DNA of 64,000 nt from positions 124,001-188,000 of the forward strand of contig NZ_LVYD01000050.1 of assembly GCF_002077945.1 (NCBI RefSeq). Direction: 5' to 3'. Positions 17,158-25,634 of this stretch are shown piece after piece (the stretch's first letter is position 1; each line of letters opens with the position of its first letter). The notes under the pieces are model-generated. The model had not been told where the DNA came from. It was given only the letters and a program-made list of their open reading frames with translations, and did no database searches. The stretch comes from Niastella vici (GTDB lineage: Bacteria > Bacteroidota > Bacteroidia > Chitinophagales > Chitinophagaceae). A program made the position numbers and the translations under genes.

Positions 17158-17895
17158 TTATTTCACTCCACCGCTCCAGAACCAGTTGCCCTCTTCGGTA
17201 TAATACCATTTTCCATTACCGTTCACCGTTTCACCCTGCATGGTAAAACCGTCGTAGGCCAGCTGTATACCGGCGTTCACCATATTGGTAATTTTATATA
17301 CTTTACCGGGGCCGGCCCGCAGGTTCAGGCGCGTTAATGTGGTAACCTTACCAAACTTTTCGGTTTTGCTTATTTGTCCGTTCACCACCTGGGTGCTGCC
17401 ATTTACCAGGGCGATGAGTTTGTCCATATCTACTTTAAAACCCGGACAATTCTTTAAAGAATAAATTTCATGATGGCCTATAATATGCAGGCGATCAGCG
17501 GGTATGCTCCAGCGCTGACACATTTTACGGATGAGCTCGGCACTGGTGCCATACATGGCATCGGTCCACTCACTCATTTCATTGCCTTCGTGTTCTACAC
17601 CTATTGTATAGTAATTGGGATTGATGAACAAGCCATCGGAGGTCTTTTTGATCAGCGGCCAGGTAGGATCGTGAATGCGGCCTGCATGCCAGGCGGTATC
17701 GATTTCCTCAACATATTGGTGTACTTCACCGTTCTTGCCAATACCATAATGGGCCGATACCTGTGACAACGGGCTCAGGAACCAGCTGTCGGTACCCTTC
17801 AGGGTTCCATCCATAGTATGAATAACGATGGCCTCGGGTCGGTAGGTCCTACGTCCCTGGGTAAAATTGGGACTTAAAACAGAGGTTATGTTCAT
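17158..17895 (-). CDS. N-acetylmuramoyl-L-alanine amidase (T7-lysozyme-like) with SH3 domain
   Basis: A 245-residue Amidase_2 enzyme that cleaves the bond between MurNAc and L-Ala of peptidoglycan. Zinc ligands fit the T7-lysozyme pattern: His26 (AIVIHTMDGT), His142 (IIGHHEI) and Cys150 (LKNCPGF), with Lys148 and Tyr50 as likely catalytic helpers. Residues about 180-245 form a bacterial SH3 domain (TLTRLNLRAGPGKVYKITN). No signal peptide is present, as in phage endolysins. It starts 9 bases after a five-helix membrane protein on the same strand, an arrangement like a holin-endolysin pair. No phage structural gene is nearby, so a domesticated or predation-related lysin is the best guess. Confidence 0.9.
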   Translation of the reverse strand: MNITSVLSPNFTQGRRTYRPEAIVIHTMDGTLKGTDSWFLSPLSQVSAHYGIGKNGEVHQYVEEIDTAWHAGRIHDPTWPLIKKTSDGLFINPNYYTIGVEHEGNEMSEWTDAMYGTSAELIRKMCQRWSIPADRLHIIGHHEIYSLKNCPGFKVDMDKLIALVNGSTQVVNGQISKTEKFGKVTTLTRLNLRAGPGKVYKITNMVNAGIQLAYDGFTMQGETVNGNGKWYYTEEGNWFWSGGVK

Positions 17896-17904
17896 ATAAA
17901 AAAT

Positions 17905-18582
17905 TTAACCCTGTGCAGGGGTGTTCAAGGCTTCATCCACCACTTTCTCTGACAGGGTTTCGGAAGCGGTTCCTTTGTTTTCGGCAATTTTTAAAGCTGC
18001 ATATGTGGCCGAGCTTAATCCAAGTAGTATCAGGTTATTATCGCTGACAATTGGAATTAAAAAGTCGGTTGAATGCAACAGGCATTGCGCCAGGTTGGGG
18101 TCGCCTTTGGCAAAATCGGAGAGGCAGAAATTGGGATCGCCGAGGTTGCCGAGCGTGGAAGCAATGAACCAGATGCCGAATATCACGTTGAACAGGAGAG
18201 CCTGGAATCGTTGAATGCTCACGCCATTTTGATCGCTCAGAATATCGAGAAAGAAATTGCTGGTCTTGATATCCTGGTGACGGAAAATCAGCGGATTTTG
18301 CTGATCGGCGAGGTCAATGACCCGGGCGGCAGCCGTAGTACCGGCGCTGATGCCGAGCAAAACAAGGGTAGAATGGTGCAGGTTTGGCGCGTGACCGGTT
18401 TGCAACATGATGGAGGTAAATGCAGTTAAAATGATCACCGACCACCAGGCCAGCTGAACCCGTGACCAGCTATAGGGGCGGGGACTGGCTTTACTAAGGT
18501 CGCGCAACATGTTGAACTTTCTGTCGCAAAAAACAACGCCTGCAGTTAGTATGGCAAATAGGGCCCAGAACTGAAAAAGCAT
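17905..18582 (-). CDS. Five-helix membrane protein upstream of amidase, unknown function
   Basis: A 225-residue protein with hydrophobic segments at about 3-19, 43-62, 71-90, 128-147 and 174-199. Helices 2-3 and 4-5 look like a duplicated unit: RVQLAWWSVIILTAFTSIML matches RFQALLFNVIFGIWFIASTL, and LVLLGISAGTTAAARV matches LILLGLSSATYAALKI. I do not recognise a named family. It lies 9 bases before an endolysin-like amidase on the same strand, so it could deliver or control that enzyme. The C-terminal tail is acidic and soluble. A holin role is inference only. Confidence 0.8.
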   Translation of the reverse strand: MLFQFWALFAILTAGVVFCDRKFNMLRDLSKASPRPYSWSRVQLAWWSVIILTAFTSIMLQTGHAPNLHHSTLVLLGISAGTTAAARVIDLADQQNPLIFRHQDIKTSNFFLDILSDQNGVSIQRFQALLFNVIFGIWFIASTLGNLGDPNFCLSDFAKGDPNLAQCLLHSTDFLIPIVSDNNLILLGLSSATYAALKIAENKGTASETLSEKVVDEALNTPAQG

Positions 18583-19071
18583 AAGGGATTGATTTTTTAA
18601 AGGACATAATTAAGACAATCCCTTTACAACCAAAGGGAATGCCGGATTTCAAAAACGATGGCTATTCCTGAAATAATGTATGATTTATTCGATGAAACTA
18701 CCAATCGCCCGGTTTAATGTTGGCGATCTACAGCGTTTATACGGCAGAACTTGTCCCGATACTTCGGGAGCTTGACCCGGCATGCCGGGGTTTAGGGGGT
18801 GTTACTATCTAAAATGTACTTAAACGTAAAAAGCGACAGAATATGATAAGTTGTTCCAAAGACGACGGATAAACAAATTATTCAATGTGATAATACGGCG
18901 TAGTTGGGAGCATGTTATGACAATGAGTTAATTCCTGGCAGAAAATTGAAAGGGTAAACTGCAAAATTTGAAGGGCGAACCGGGCGAACTGCCAAAAAAC
19001 TGACATTTTTTCATCCTTTACCGCCACGGCATAATCATTGATAACCATAAGGGAACATTAAATTCAGCAAT
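18583..19071. other. Intergenic region upstream of dnaK
   Basis: A 489-base gap with no gene between the divergent membrane-protein gene and dnaK. It holds two hairpins close together, CCCGATACTTCGGG (18755-18768) and the perfect palindrome CCCGGCATGCCGGG (18776-18789). The 290 bases before dnaK should contain its promoter, but I see neither a CIRCE operator nor a clear TAnnTTTG element, so heat-shock control cannot be assigned. Confidence 0.5.
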
Positions 19072-20985
19072 ATGGGAAAGATAATAGGAATTGACCTCGG
19101 TACCACCAATAGCTGCGTGGCAGTAATGGAAGGAAATGAACCGGTGGTGATTGCCAATGACGAGGGACGCCGTACCACCCCGTCAGTAGTGGCTTTTCTG
19201 AAGAACGGCGAGCGCAAAGTGGGTGACCCGGCTAAACGCCAGGCCATTACTAACCCGCACAATACCATCATGAGCGTTAAGCGTTTCATGGGCCGTCGCT
19301 TCGACGAGGTGACAGAAGAAATAAGCCACTGGAGCTATAAAGTGGCAAAAGGTGACAATAATACGGTACGTATTGACATAGACGGCCGTTTATATACACC
19401 CCAGGAATTATCAGCCATGATACTTCAGAAAATGAAGAAAACGGCCGAAGATTACCTGGGTCAGGAAGTGAATGAAGCCGTAATTACAGTTCCGGCTTAC
19501 TTTAACGACGCACAACGTCAGGCTACCAAAGAAGCCGGTGAAATTGCCGGTTTAAATGTACGCCGTATCGTGAACGAACCTACAGCTGCCGCCCTGGCCT
19601 ATGGCCTCGACAAAGGCAAACACGATCAAAAGATCGCTGTATTTGACCTTGGTGGCGGTACATTCGATATTTCTGTACTCGAATTGGGCGATGGTGTATT
19701 TGAAGTAAAATCAACCAATGGTGATACCCACCTCGGTGGTGACGACTTCGATAAGGTGATCATGGACTGGCTGGCCGGCGAATTCAAAAATGATGAAAAC
19801 GTTGACCTGCGCAAAGACCCAATGGCCTTACAGCGTTTGAAAGAAGCTGCTGAAAAAGCCAAGGTTGAATTGTCTTCTTCAACCGAAACAGAGATCAACC
19901 TGCCTTATATCACTGCAGTTGACGGAGTGCCCAAACACCTGGTTAAAAAACTGAGCCGCGCCAAATTTGAGCAGCTGGCCGATAAATTATTCGAACGTTG
20001 TCTGAAGCCCTGCGAGCAGGCGCTGAAAGATGCCGGTTTATCTACCTCACAAATTGATGAAGTGATACTGGTAGGTGGTAGCACCCGTATTCCGAAAGTG
20101 CAGGAAATTGTAGAGAAGTTTTTTGGTAAAAAACCCAACAAAGGGGTAAACCCCGATGAAGTGGTGGCCGTTGGTGCTGCTATTCAGGGCGCCGTACTCA
20201 CCGGTGAAGTGAAAGATGTACTGTTGCTCGACGTAACACCGCTGAGCCTTGGTATTGAAACCATGGGTGGTGTAATGACCCGCCTCATTGATTCAAATAC
20301 AACCATTCCTACCAAGAAATCAGAAGTATTCTCTACCGCCAGCGATAACCAGCCCGGTGTTGAAATACATGTACTGCAGGGCGAACGTCCAATGGCCAAT
20401 CAGAACAAGAGCCTTGGCCGCTTTCAGTTAACTGATATTCCACCTGCCCCCCGCGGTGTACCGCAGATCGAAGTAACATTCGACATCGATGCCAACGGTA
20501 TCTTACACGTACTGGCAAAAGATAAAGGCACCGGAAAAGAACAAAAGATCCGTATTGAAGCCGGTAGCGGTTTAAGCAAGGATGAAATTGAAAAAATGAA
20601 AGCCGAAGCCCGGGCCAATGAAGCCACGGATAAGGCAGCCCGCGAAAAGGTTGACAAGGTAAACCAGGCCGATAGCCTGATCTTCCAAACCGAAAAACAA
20701 TTGAAAGAATACGGTGACAAGATCCCGGCCGATAAAAAAGCGCCTATTGAAAATGCGCTTAACAAATTAAAAGAAGCACACAAATCGCAAGATTTGAACG
20801 CTATCGATGCAGCCAGTGCAGAAATGAACAATGCCTGGACGGCAGCCAGCGAAGAAATGTACAAAGCAACGCAAGGTGCACAAGCCGGTGGCGAACAGCA
20901 GCAACCAGGCGGTGGCCAGCAACCTGGTAATGGCGGCAGCGGCGGCGAAAATGTAACCGATGCCGAGTACGAGGAAGTAAAATAA
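19072..20985 (+). CDS. dnaK: Molecular chaperone DnaK (Hsp70)
   Basis: DnaK binds exposed hydrophobic stretches of proteins and releases them in an ATP cycle driven by DnaJ and GrpE. The 637-residue protein shows the ATPase signatures [16 protein letters not shown] (N-terminus), [19 protein letters not shown] and [17 protein letters not shown]. The substrate domain begins near residue 385 ([20 protein letters not shown]). A Gly/Gln-rich tail ends in the usual acidic EEVK. The gene is monocistronic: dnaJ and grpE are not adjacent, which is common in Bacteroidota. A strong terminator follows. Confidence 0.98.
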   Translation: MGKIIGIDLGTTNSCVAVMEGNEPVVIANDEGRRTTPSVVAFLKNGERKVGDPAKRQAITNPHNTIMSVKRFMGRRFDEVTEEISHWSYKVAKGDNNTVRIDIDGRLYTPQELSAMILQKMKKTAEDYLGQEVNEAVITVPAYFNDAQRQATKEAGEIAGLNVRRIVNEPTAAALAYGLDKGKHDQKIAVFDLGGGTFDISVLELGDGVFEVKSTNGDTHLGGDDFDKVIMDWLAGEFKNDENVDLRKDPMALQRLKEAAEKAKVELSSSTETEINLPYITAVDGVPKHLVKKLSRAKFEQLADKLFERCLKPCEQALKDAGLSTSQIDEVILVGGSTRIPKVQEIVEKFFGKKPNKGVNPDEVVAVGAAIQGAVLTGEVKDVLLLDVTPLSLGIETMGGVMTRLIDSNTTIPTKKSEVFSTASDNQPGVEIHVLQGERPMANQNKSLGRFQLTDIPPAPRGVPQIEVTFDIDANGILHVLAKDKGTGKEQKIRIEAGSGLSKDEIEKMKAEARANEATDKAAREKVDKVNQADSLIFQTEKQLKEYGDKIPADKKAPIENALNKLKEAHKSQDLNAIDAASAEMNNAWTAASEEMYKATQGAQAGGEQQQPGGGQQPGNGGSGGENVTDAEYEEVK

Positions 20986-21014
20986 AATAGGGACGGAGAT
21001 TACAATAAAAGACG

Positions 21015-21043
21015 AAGCCCTCTGCGTAAGCGGAGGGCTTTTT
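21015..21043 (+). terminator. Rho-independent terminator of dnaK
   Basis: AGCCCTCTGC pairs with GCGGAGGGCT (one G-T pair) around a GTAA loop, followed by a T run. The 17 bases ending in it, ATAAAAGACGAAGCCCT, recur in the terminator at 22188-22221. Confidence 0.92.
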
Positions 21044-21073
21044 GATTTTGGGATTTAGAGATCCTTGGATTTC
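21042..21073. repeat. Half copy of family A spacer element
   Basis: A single A-type arm (TTTTGATTTTGGGATTTAGA then GATCC) without core or complementary arm lies directly after the dnaK terminator. This looks like a decayed or partial element. The following 240 bases, up to the next gene, hold only a weak promoter candidate. Confidence 0.55.
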
Positions 21074-21231
21074 TTCTCAAGCTTTAACTTTTGAAAATAT
21101 ATAAATGAAAAGAATATAAAGCCTCTGTTGAATGCAACGTTTTTTTAGTTTATGGTTTTTAATTATAGGTTATTCATCGCTGATAGAACGCCTGCACAGT
21201 TATCAGCAAAATCGACACACTTTTTGACCGA

Positions 21232-21259
21232 TTTGACGCGAATAACAATTTTAACTTCG
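21232..21259 (+). promoter_or_regulatory. Candidate promoter of lipoprotein gene
   Basis: TTTG (21232-21235) and TAACTTCG (21252-21259) are spaced by 16 bases and resemble the Bacteroidota -33/-7 pair, with one C replacing T in the -7 box. The gene begins 52 bases further on. Consensus match only. Confidence 0.35.
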
Positions 21260-21311
21260 ATCATAGAAGCCAGTTATTACCTTACATCCTCATTTACCAA
21301 AACCTTTATTT

Positions 21312-22160
21312 ATGAATCTGGCAATTCGCAACCTTGTTCTTCTGGTATCAGTTTCCGTTATAGCTTCCTGTCATAAACACGATGGCCCCGCCCCGGACCC
21401 AAACAAATATCATTTATCAAGAATAGTTGAGAGTGCTGCTTCTGCACCTGGCGGTAGCGCATTTATAATCGATTTTGTTTATGATGACCAGCAACGGGTT
21501 GATAAAATGATTTTCTCAAGCGGGGATTCAACAAACGGCAGTCTTACCACACAAACCTGTACGTTTTATTATAACGGCAGTGAAAAAAATCCTTATAAAA
21601 CAACCGGAAAGCCGCCCTACTATATTACACCGGATGCCGACGTATATTATTACTATAATGGTTCCGGTCAATTAATGCGGGATTCATTAAGATTTACCAG
21701 CGGGTCTGAGATCGCAACACGTGATTATACTTATTCAACAGACAAAATCACAGTAAAACGTACTACCTATTCCAGCAGTACGAGCACCAGCAATTCGTGG
21801 ACCGATTCTTTTTTGATAAAAGACCATAACCTGGCAGGGAGCCGTACGCCAGCCTGGATAGGTGGTGGATACTATGGTATTAACTGCACTTACGATAACA
21901 AACCAAACCCCATTGCCCAATTGAATATTGCCGCCGTGCGAATGATTGATGGTCTATATGGATTCGCCAGCTACCTGGCGCCAGGCTTTTGCCACAATAA
22001 CATAACGGAAAGTTCATCTTTCTATATGGATCCACAGGGTCAGATAAGTACAGGGGATTCCCGAAAATTCTCCTACAAGTATAATGCAGCCGGTTTGCCT
22101 GAAGAATGTATTAAAAAAAGTGCAGCCACTCACATAACAAAATTCTATTATAACGAGTAG
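21312..22160 (+). CDS. Putative lipoprotein of unknown function
   Basis: A 282-residue protein with a lipoprotein signal peptide (NLVLLVSVSVIASC, lipobox Cys at residue 20) followed by a short disordered stretch. A beta-rich body resembles YD/RHS-like units: IDFVYDDQQRVDKMIF, VYYYYNGSGQLMRDSL, RKFSYKYNAAGLPEECI. Bacteroidota have many such DUF4595-like lipoproteins, with no known activity. It is Ser/Thr/Tyr-rich. It stands alone between two terminators, so it is its own transcript. Surface or periplasmic location is inferred from the signal peptide. Confidence 0.85.
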   Translation: MNLAIRNLVLLVSVSVIASCHKHDGPAPDPNKYHLSRIVESAASAPGGSAFIIDFVYDDQQRVDKMIFSSGDSTNGSLTTQTCTFYYNGSEKNPYKTTGKPPYYITPDADVYYYYNGSGQLMRDSLRFTSGSEIATRDYTYSTDKITVKRTTYSSSTSTSNSWTDSFLIKDHNLAGSRTPAWIGGGYYGINCTYDNKPNPIAQLNIAAVRMIDGLYGFASYLAPGFCHNNITESSSFYMDPQGQISTGDSRKFSYKYNAAGLPEECIKKSAATHITKFYYNE

Positions 22161-22187
22161 ATCACCCGGTAATTGTTATAAAAGACG

Positions 22188-22221
22188 AAGCCCTTTCCGG
22201 CCTGGCCGGGAGGGGCTTTTT
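22188..22221 (+). terminator. Rho-independent terminator of lipoprotein gene
   Basis: AAGCCCTTTCCGGCC pairs with GGCCGGGAGGGGCTT, allowing two G-T pairs, and is followed by TTTTT. It starts with the same 17 bases (22178-22194) as the dnaK terminator region. It can also serve the convergent MutS-like gene. Confidence 0.92.
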
Positions 22222-22228
22222 ATTATGA

Positions 22229-24010
22229 CTAAATTATCTCCATCTTCTCCATCAGGAACGAAGCATTCCGGTTCTTGGCCACACCGCGCTGTAGTGTATA
22301 ATCAAATAGCAACTCGCCATCGCGAATGGTGCTTTCGAAACAATAGTTGTTCACCTTGCCGGGCAGTTCATCTTCCAGCCGGCTGAGCATAAGATCATGC
22401 GTGGCAAACAGCGTGAGGCAACGATACTGCAACAGCTTTTTTATGAATTGTTCCGAACCATGTGTTTTATCTTCTGAATTGGTTCCGCGCAAAATTTCAT
22501 CTATCAGGATCAGCACAGGCGCCGATTGCTGTTGCAGATAATGAATGATCTGCTGCAAGCGTTTTAACTCTGCCATAAAATAGGAGGTATGCTCCTGCAA
22601 CGAATCACTAACCCGTATAGAACTGCGAATGACCATGGGAGTAAAAACAAAGGTGGCCGCACAAACCGGTGCGCCGCATTGCGCCAGAATGAGATTAACT
22701 CCTAAGGTGCGCAGGAAGGTTGTTTTGCCCGACATGTTGGAACCGGTAAGCAATACCAGCTTTTCATCGATACCAAATGTACAATCGTTGGCAACGCGTT
22801 CTTCGGCCGCTATCAATGGATGGGCCAGTTGCGTAGCCGAAATGGAAATGCCATCTTCATTAACTGCAGGATACTTATACTGTGGATAATTGAAAGCAAA
22901 AGTGGCCAGCGAATTCAGGCTTTCGATCATACCCACGCAATGGATCCAATCGTTAAAACTGGATCTATGCTTTTGCTTCCAACCTTCGAGCTCCCACAAG
23001 CATAAAATATCATACATGAAAAAACTGTTCAGGAATATGTTTACGATCAGGTTCAATCGCTGGTCAAACATGGCCGATAAGCGGGAGAACTTTTTTACAG
23101 ATTGATGAGCTGCAACGGCCATGGCCTTTTCCTTTTGCAACAGCGCAGCATCACCGGTTTCCACCTTACTGAAATGAGACAATATGGTGGCATACTGTTC
23201 TAATATGGTTTGTTTTTTACCCAGCAGGTTATGTTGTTCCAGAATGCGCTTGCCATAAATTCCATTAAAAATCCAACTAATCAAAACAACCGGGATCAAT
23301 GGATAATAATTCCCTGTGGCCAGCCAGTTAAACAAAAACACTATACTATACAAAGACACTGCCCAGCGCAACCAGTGTATCCATTTCTTATCACGAATAA
23401 TGACCGGCCGTTTTAACCAGTCAACAATATCATGCAGATTACCTTCTTTTTCTTCATTGAGCAACCCATGCGCGGTGAGCAATTGCCGCAATTCATTTTG
23501 AGTGGTCAATACCTGTACAGCCTGTTGCTGTTGTTCTATCGCGTGTTTATTGAGCAAAGGTTGTTGTAACAGGTGGGCCAGTTGCTGCATGCCATGCCAG
23601 GTAGTGGTGCGATTGAGCAATTGATATAATGAACCGGCGCCGAATATATCGAGGTCGCCGGAATTATTATCATGTGTTGCAAACGACTGGCCATCCCTAA
23701 ACCCGTTGGGCCGGTACCGGAACACATTCAATTCGTTGTTATTAATGAACAGCAATTTTTCGAGTAAAACTTTGCGATCGTTCAACCGCCAGGCCATACG
23801 CACCAGCACCGAAAAGCCAACAGCAAACAAGACGGTGGCCATCATCCAAATGGTGCTATTACCAGCGATCCATTTATAAATGGCCCAGGCAAATACAAAA
23901 AAGCAGGCAAGCCGTAAGGCCGCTACCAGGGTAGCAAACGGTCTTATCCGTTGCAATGCATCAATATAATAATGTACCTTTTTTTCGTAAAAAGCGATGG
24001 TTGACTCCAT
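22229..24010 (-). CDS. Membrane-anchored MutS-like ATPase
   Basis: A 593-residue protein related to the ATPase half of MutS. Two hydrophobic segments lie near the N-terminus (about 22-42, then IWMMATVLFAVGFSVLVRMAW) and another pair near 230-260. A MutS III-like helical part follows. The C-terminal MutS V ATPase has Walker A LTGSNMSGKTTFLRTLG, Walker B ILIDEILRGTNSEDK and FATHD. It lacks the mismatch-recognition domain (no F-x-E), so it is not canonical MutS. Such membrane MutS-like proteins are common in Bacteroidota and of unknown role. The Met at 24010 (MESTIAFYEKK) is preferred over an upstream in-frame codon at 24058. Confidence 0.9.
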   Translation of the reverse strand: MESTIAFYEKKVHYYIDALQRIRPFATLVAALRLACFFVFAWAIYKWIAGNSTIWMMATVLFAVGFSVLVRMAWRLNDRKVLLEKLLFINNNELNVFRYRPNGFRDGQSFATHDNNSGDLDIFGAGSLYQLLNRTTTWHGMQQLAHLLQQPLLNKHAIEQQQQAVQVLTTQNELRQLLTAHGLLNEEKEGNLHDIVDWLKRPVIIRDKKWIHWLRWAVSLYSIVFLFNWLATGNYYPLIPVVLISWIFNGIYGKRILEQHNLLGKKQTILEQYATILSHFSKVETGDAALLQKEKAMAVAAHQSVKKFSRLSAMFDQRLNLIVNIFLNSFFMYDILCLWELEGWKQKHRSSFNDWIHCVGMIESLNSLATFAFNYPQYKYPAVNEDGISISATQLAHPLIAAEERVANDCTFGIDEKLVLLTGSNMSGKTTFLRTLGVNLILAQCGAPVCAATFVFTPMVIRSSIRVSDSLQEHTSYFMAELKRLQQIIHYLQQQSAPVLILIDEILRGTNSEDKTHGSEQFIKKLLQYRCLTLFATHDLMLSRLEDELPGKVNNYCFESTIRDGELLFDYTLQRGVAKNRNASFLMEKMEII

Positions 24011-24218
24011 ACTGTTTATTGACGGTATATTAATTTTCAGGCATGCAAGATACGGCACTAAAGCGGGAACCAGCCACTTGAAAATTATTCTCTATGCATT
24101 ACACAAGACTTTTGTGAGAGTTAAAATACCACAAAAATACCACGAAAAATTCCCAATAACTGCACTTGTATTTACCTGTTATAATCGTAACTTACCTTAA
24201 GTTAAACGGCTCTGGCAA

Positions 24219-25634
24219 ATGGAATTCAAAATCTTATCCCATGCCGGTTTATTAATAAAAAATAAACCCGGCAAGTCTTTGATATGCGATCCCTGGTTAA
24301 TTGGAAGCAGCTACTGGCGCTCGTGGTGGAATTACCCACCGGTTAGCCCGGCACTCATCAACTCCCTGCGTCCCGATTTTATTTATCTAACGCATATTCA
24401 CTGGGACCATTTTCATGGCGACTCCTTAAAGAAATTTCCAGCACGCACTCTCATTATAATTCCCAAAGGCAACTACACCCGCATGAAAGATGACCTGTTT
24501 TACCTGGGTTATAAAAACATCATTGAGTTAAAACATGGCGAACGGCTACAGCTCGATACTAATTTCAGCATAACCTCATACCAGTTCTGGATGTTCCTCG
24601 ACAGCGCATTATTGATTGAATGCGATGGCGTAAAACTGTTGAACCTGAACGACTCAAAACATATGGGAGGTACGCTGCGGCAAATAACCCGCAGACATAA
24701 ACCGATCGATTTTGTTTTCAGAAGTCACAGTTCGGCCAATGAACGCCTCTCGTACGAAATAGTTGATGAACCCGGCGCAACGGTCGATGACCTGGAACGG
24801 TATATCAAAGAGTTTGCCCAAACAGCGAAGGCTACCAAAGCCCGGTATGCCATCCCCTTTGCCAGCAATCACTGTCATTTACATAAAGACTCCTTTCATT
24901 TTAACAGGTACATACAGCACCCGTTGCTGGTAGCCGATTATTTTAAACAACAGCAAATTCAGTCACCCGCGCTCAAGGTGATGGTATCGGGCGATAGCTG
25001 GTCGTCAGAAACCGGTTTTTCGATCAGCGATAAAGACTGGTTTACGAACCGCGAAGTACTACTGGCCGAATATTTACAGCAACAATCAGAAAGCCTCGAA
25101 AAGTTTTACAGGCAGGAAAAAGAAACGGTCATTGACTACAAAGTGGTCACCGAATATTTTAAAAGATTTTCGGCCAGTTTGCCATTCTTCATCAGGCGGT
25201 ATTTCAGAAAAGTTCAATTTACCTATGTGCTTTCAGCAGGCGACCACACCAGGTACATTTATAATATAAACATCAGCACGGGCAGGGTAGTGGAGTTGCC
25301 CGATGATACGCCATTAGATCATACCACCTATCCCATACAGATACATACCACCGCATTCATTTTTTTGCGGGGCATTGAATTCAAAATATTCTCCCATATG
25401 TGTATTGGGAAACGGGTGTTTTACAAGGTCACCAGCACTCACAAAAAATACATGGAGGCATTGAACCTCGTATTCAATGCCTATGAATATGATCTGTTGC
25501 CGGTGCAGAAACTATTTACCGGCCGCTCCCTTGAATCGTGGCTGATGCGCTGGCGGGAGATAGTTTTGTATATGCAGTTTGGCCGCGATCTGTTATTCTA
25601 TCGCAAGTTGGAAATTGAGAAATATCTCAAATGA
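24219..25634 (+). CDS. MBL-fold metallo-hydrolase-like protein
   Basis: A 471-residue cytoplasmic protein. Its N-terminal half is a metallo-beta-lactamase fold of the UlaG/CMP-Neu5Ac hydroxylase-like type: ILSHAGLLIKNKPGKSLICDPWL, then the metal motif THIHWDHFHGD (HxHxDH). Later candidates for metal ligands are NLNDSKH and FRSHSSANE. The C-terminal half (from about 250) is not recognised and may bind substrate or a partner. It is not a beta-lactamase by context. The stop codon directly abuts that of the convergent aspartate kinase (TGATCA). Substrate unknown. Confidence 0.85.
   Translation: MEFKILSHAGLLIKNKPGKSLICDPWLIGSSYWRSWWNYPPVSPALINSLRPDFIYLTHIHWDHFHGDSLKKFPARTLIIIPKGNYTRMKDDLFYLGYKNIIELKHGERLQLDTNFSITSYQFWMFLDSALLIECDGVKLLNLNDSKHMGGTLRQITRRHKPIDFVFRSHSSANERLSYEIVDEPGATVDDLERYIKEFAQTAKATKARYAIPFASNHCHLHKDSFHFNRYIQHPLLVADYFKQQQIQSPALKVMVSGDSWSSETGFSISDKDWFTNREVLLAEYLQQQSESLEKFYRQEKETVIDYKVVTEYFKRFSASLPFFIRRYFRKVQFTYVLSAGDHTRYIYNINISTGRVVELPDDTPLDHTTYPIQIHTTAFIFLRGIEFKIFSHMCIGKRVFYKVTSTHKKYMEALNLVFNAYEYDLLPVQKLFTGRSLESWLMRWREIVLYMQFGRDLLFYRKLEIEKYLK

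Noticed and set aside
18755-18789. CIRCE heat-shock operator before dnaK
   Set aside because: The palindromes there (CCCGATACTTCGGG and CCCGGCATGCCGGG) do not match the TTAGCACTC-N9-GAGTGCTAA pattern and lie about 290 bases before the gene.
24219-25634. Beta-lactamase (resistance) annotation of the MBL-fold protein
   Set aside because: The HxHxDH motif marks the fold only; the protein is long, has no signal peptide and resembles UlaG/CMP-Neu5Ac hydroxylase-like hydrolases.
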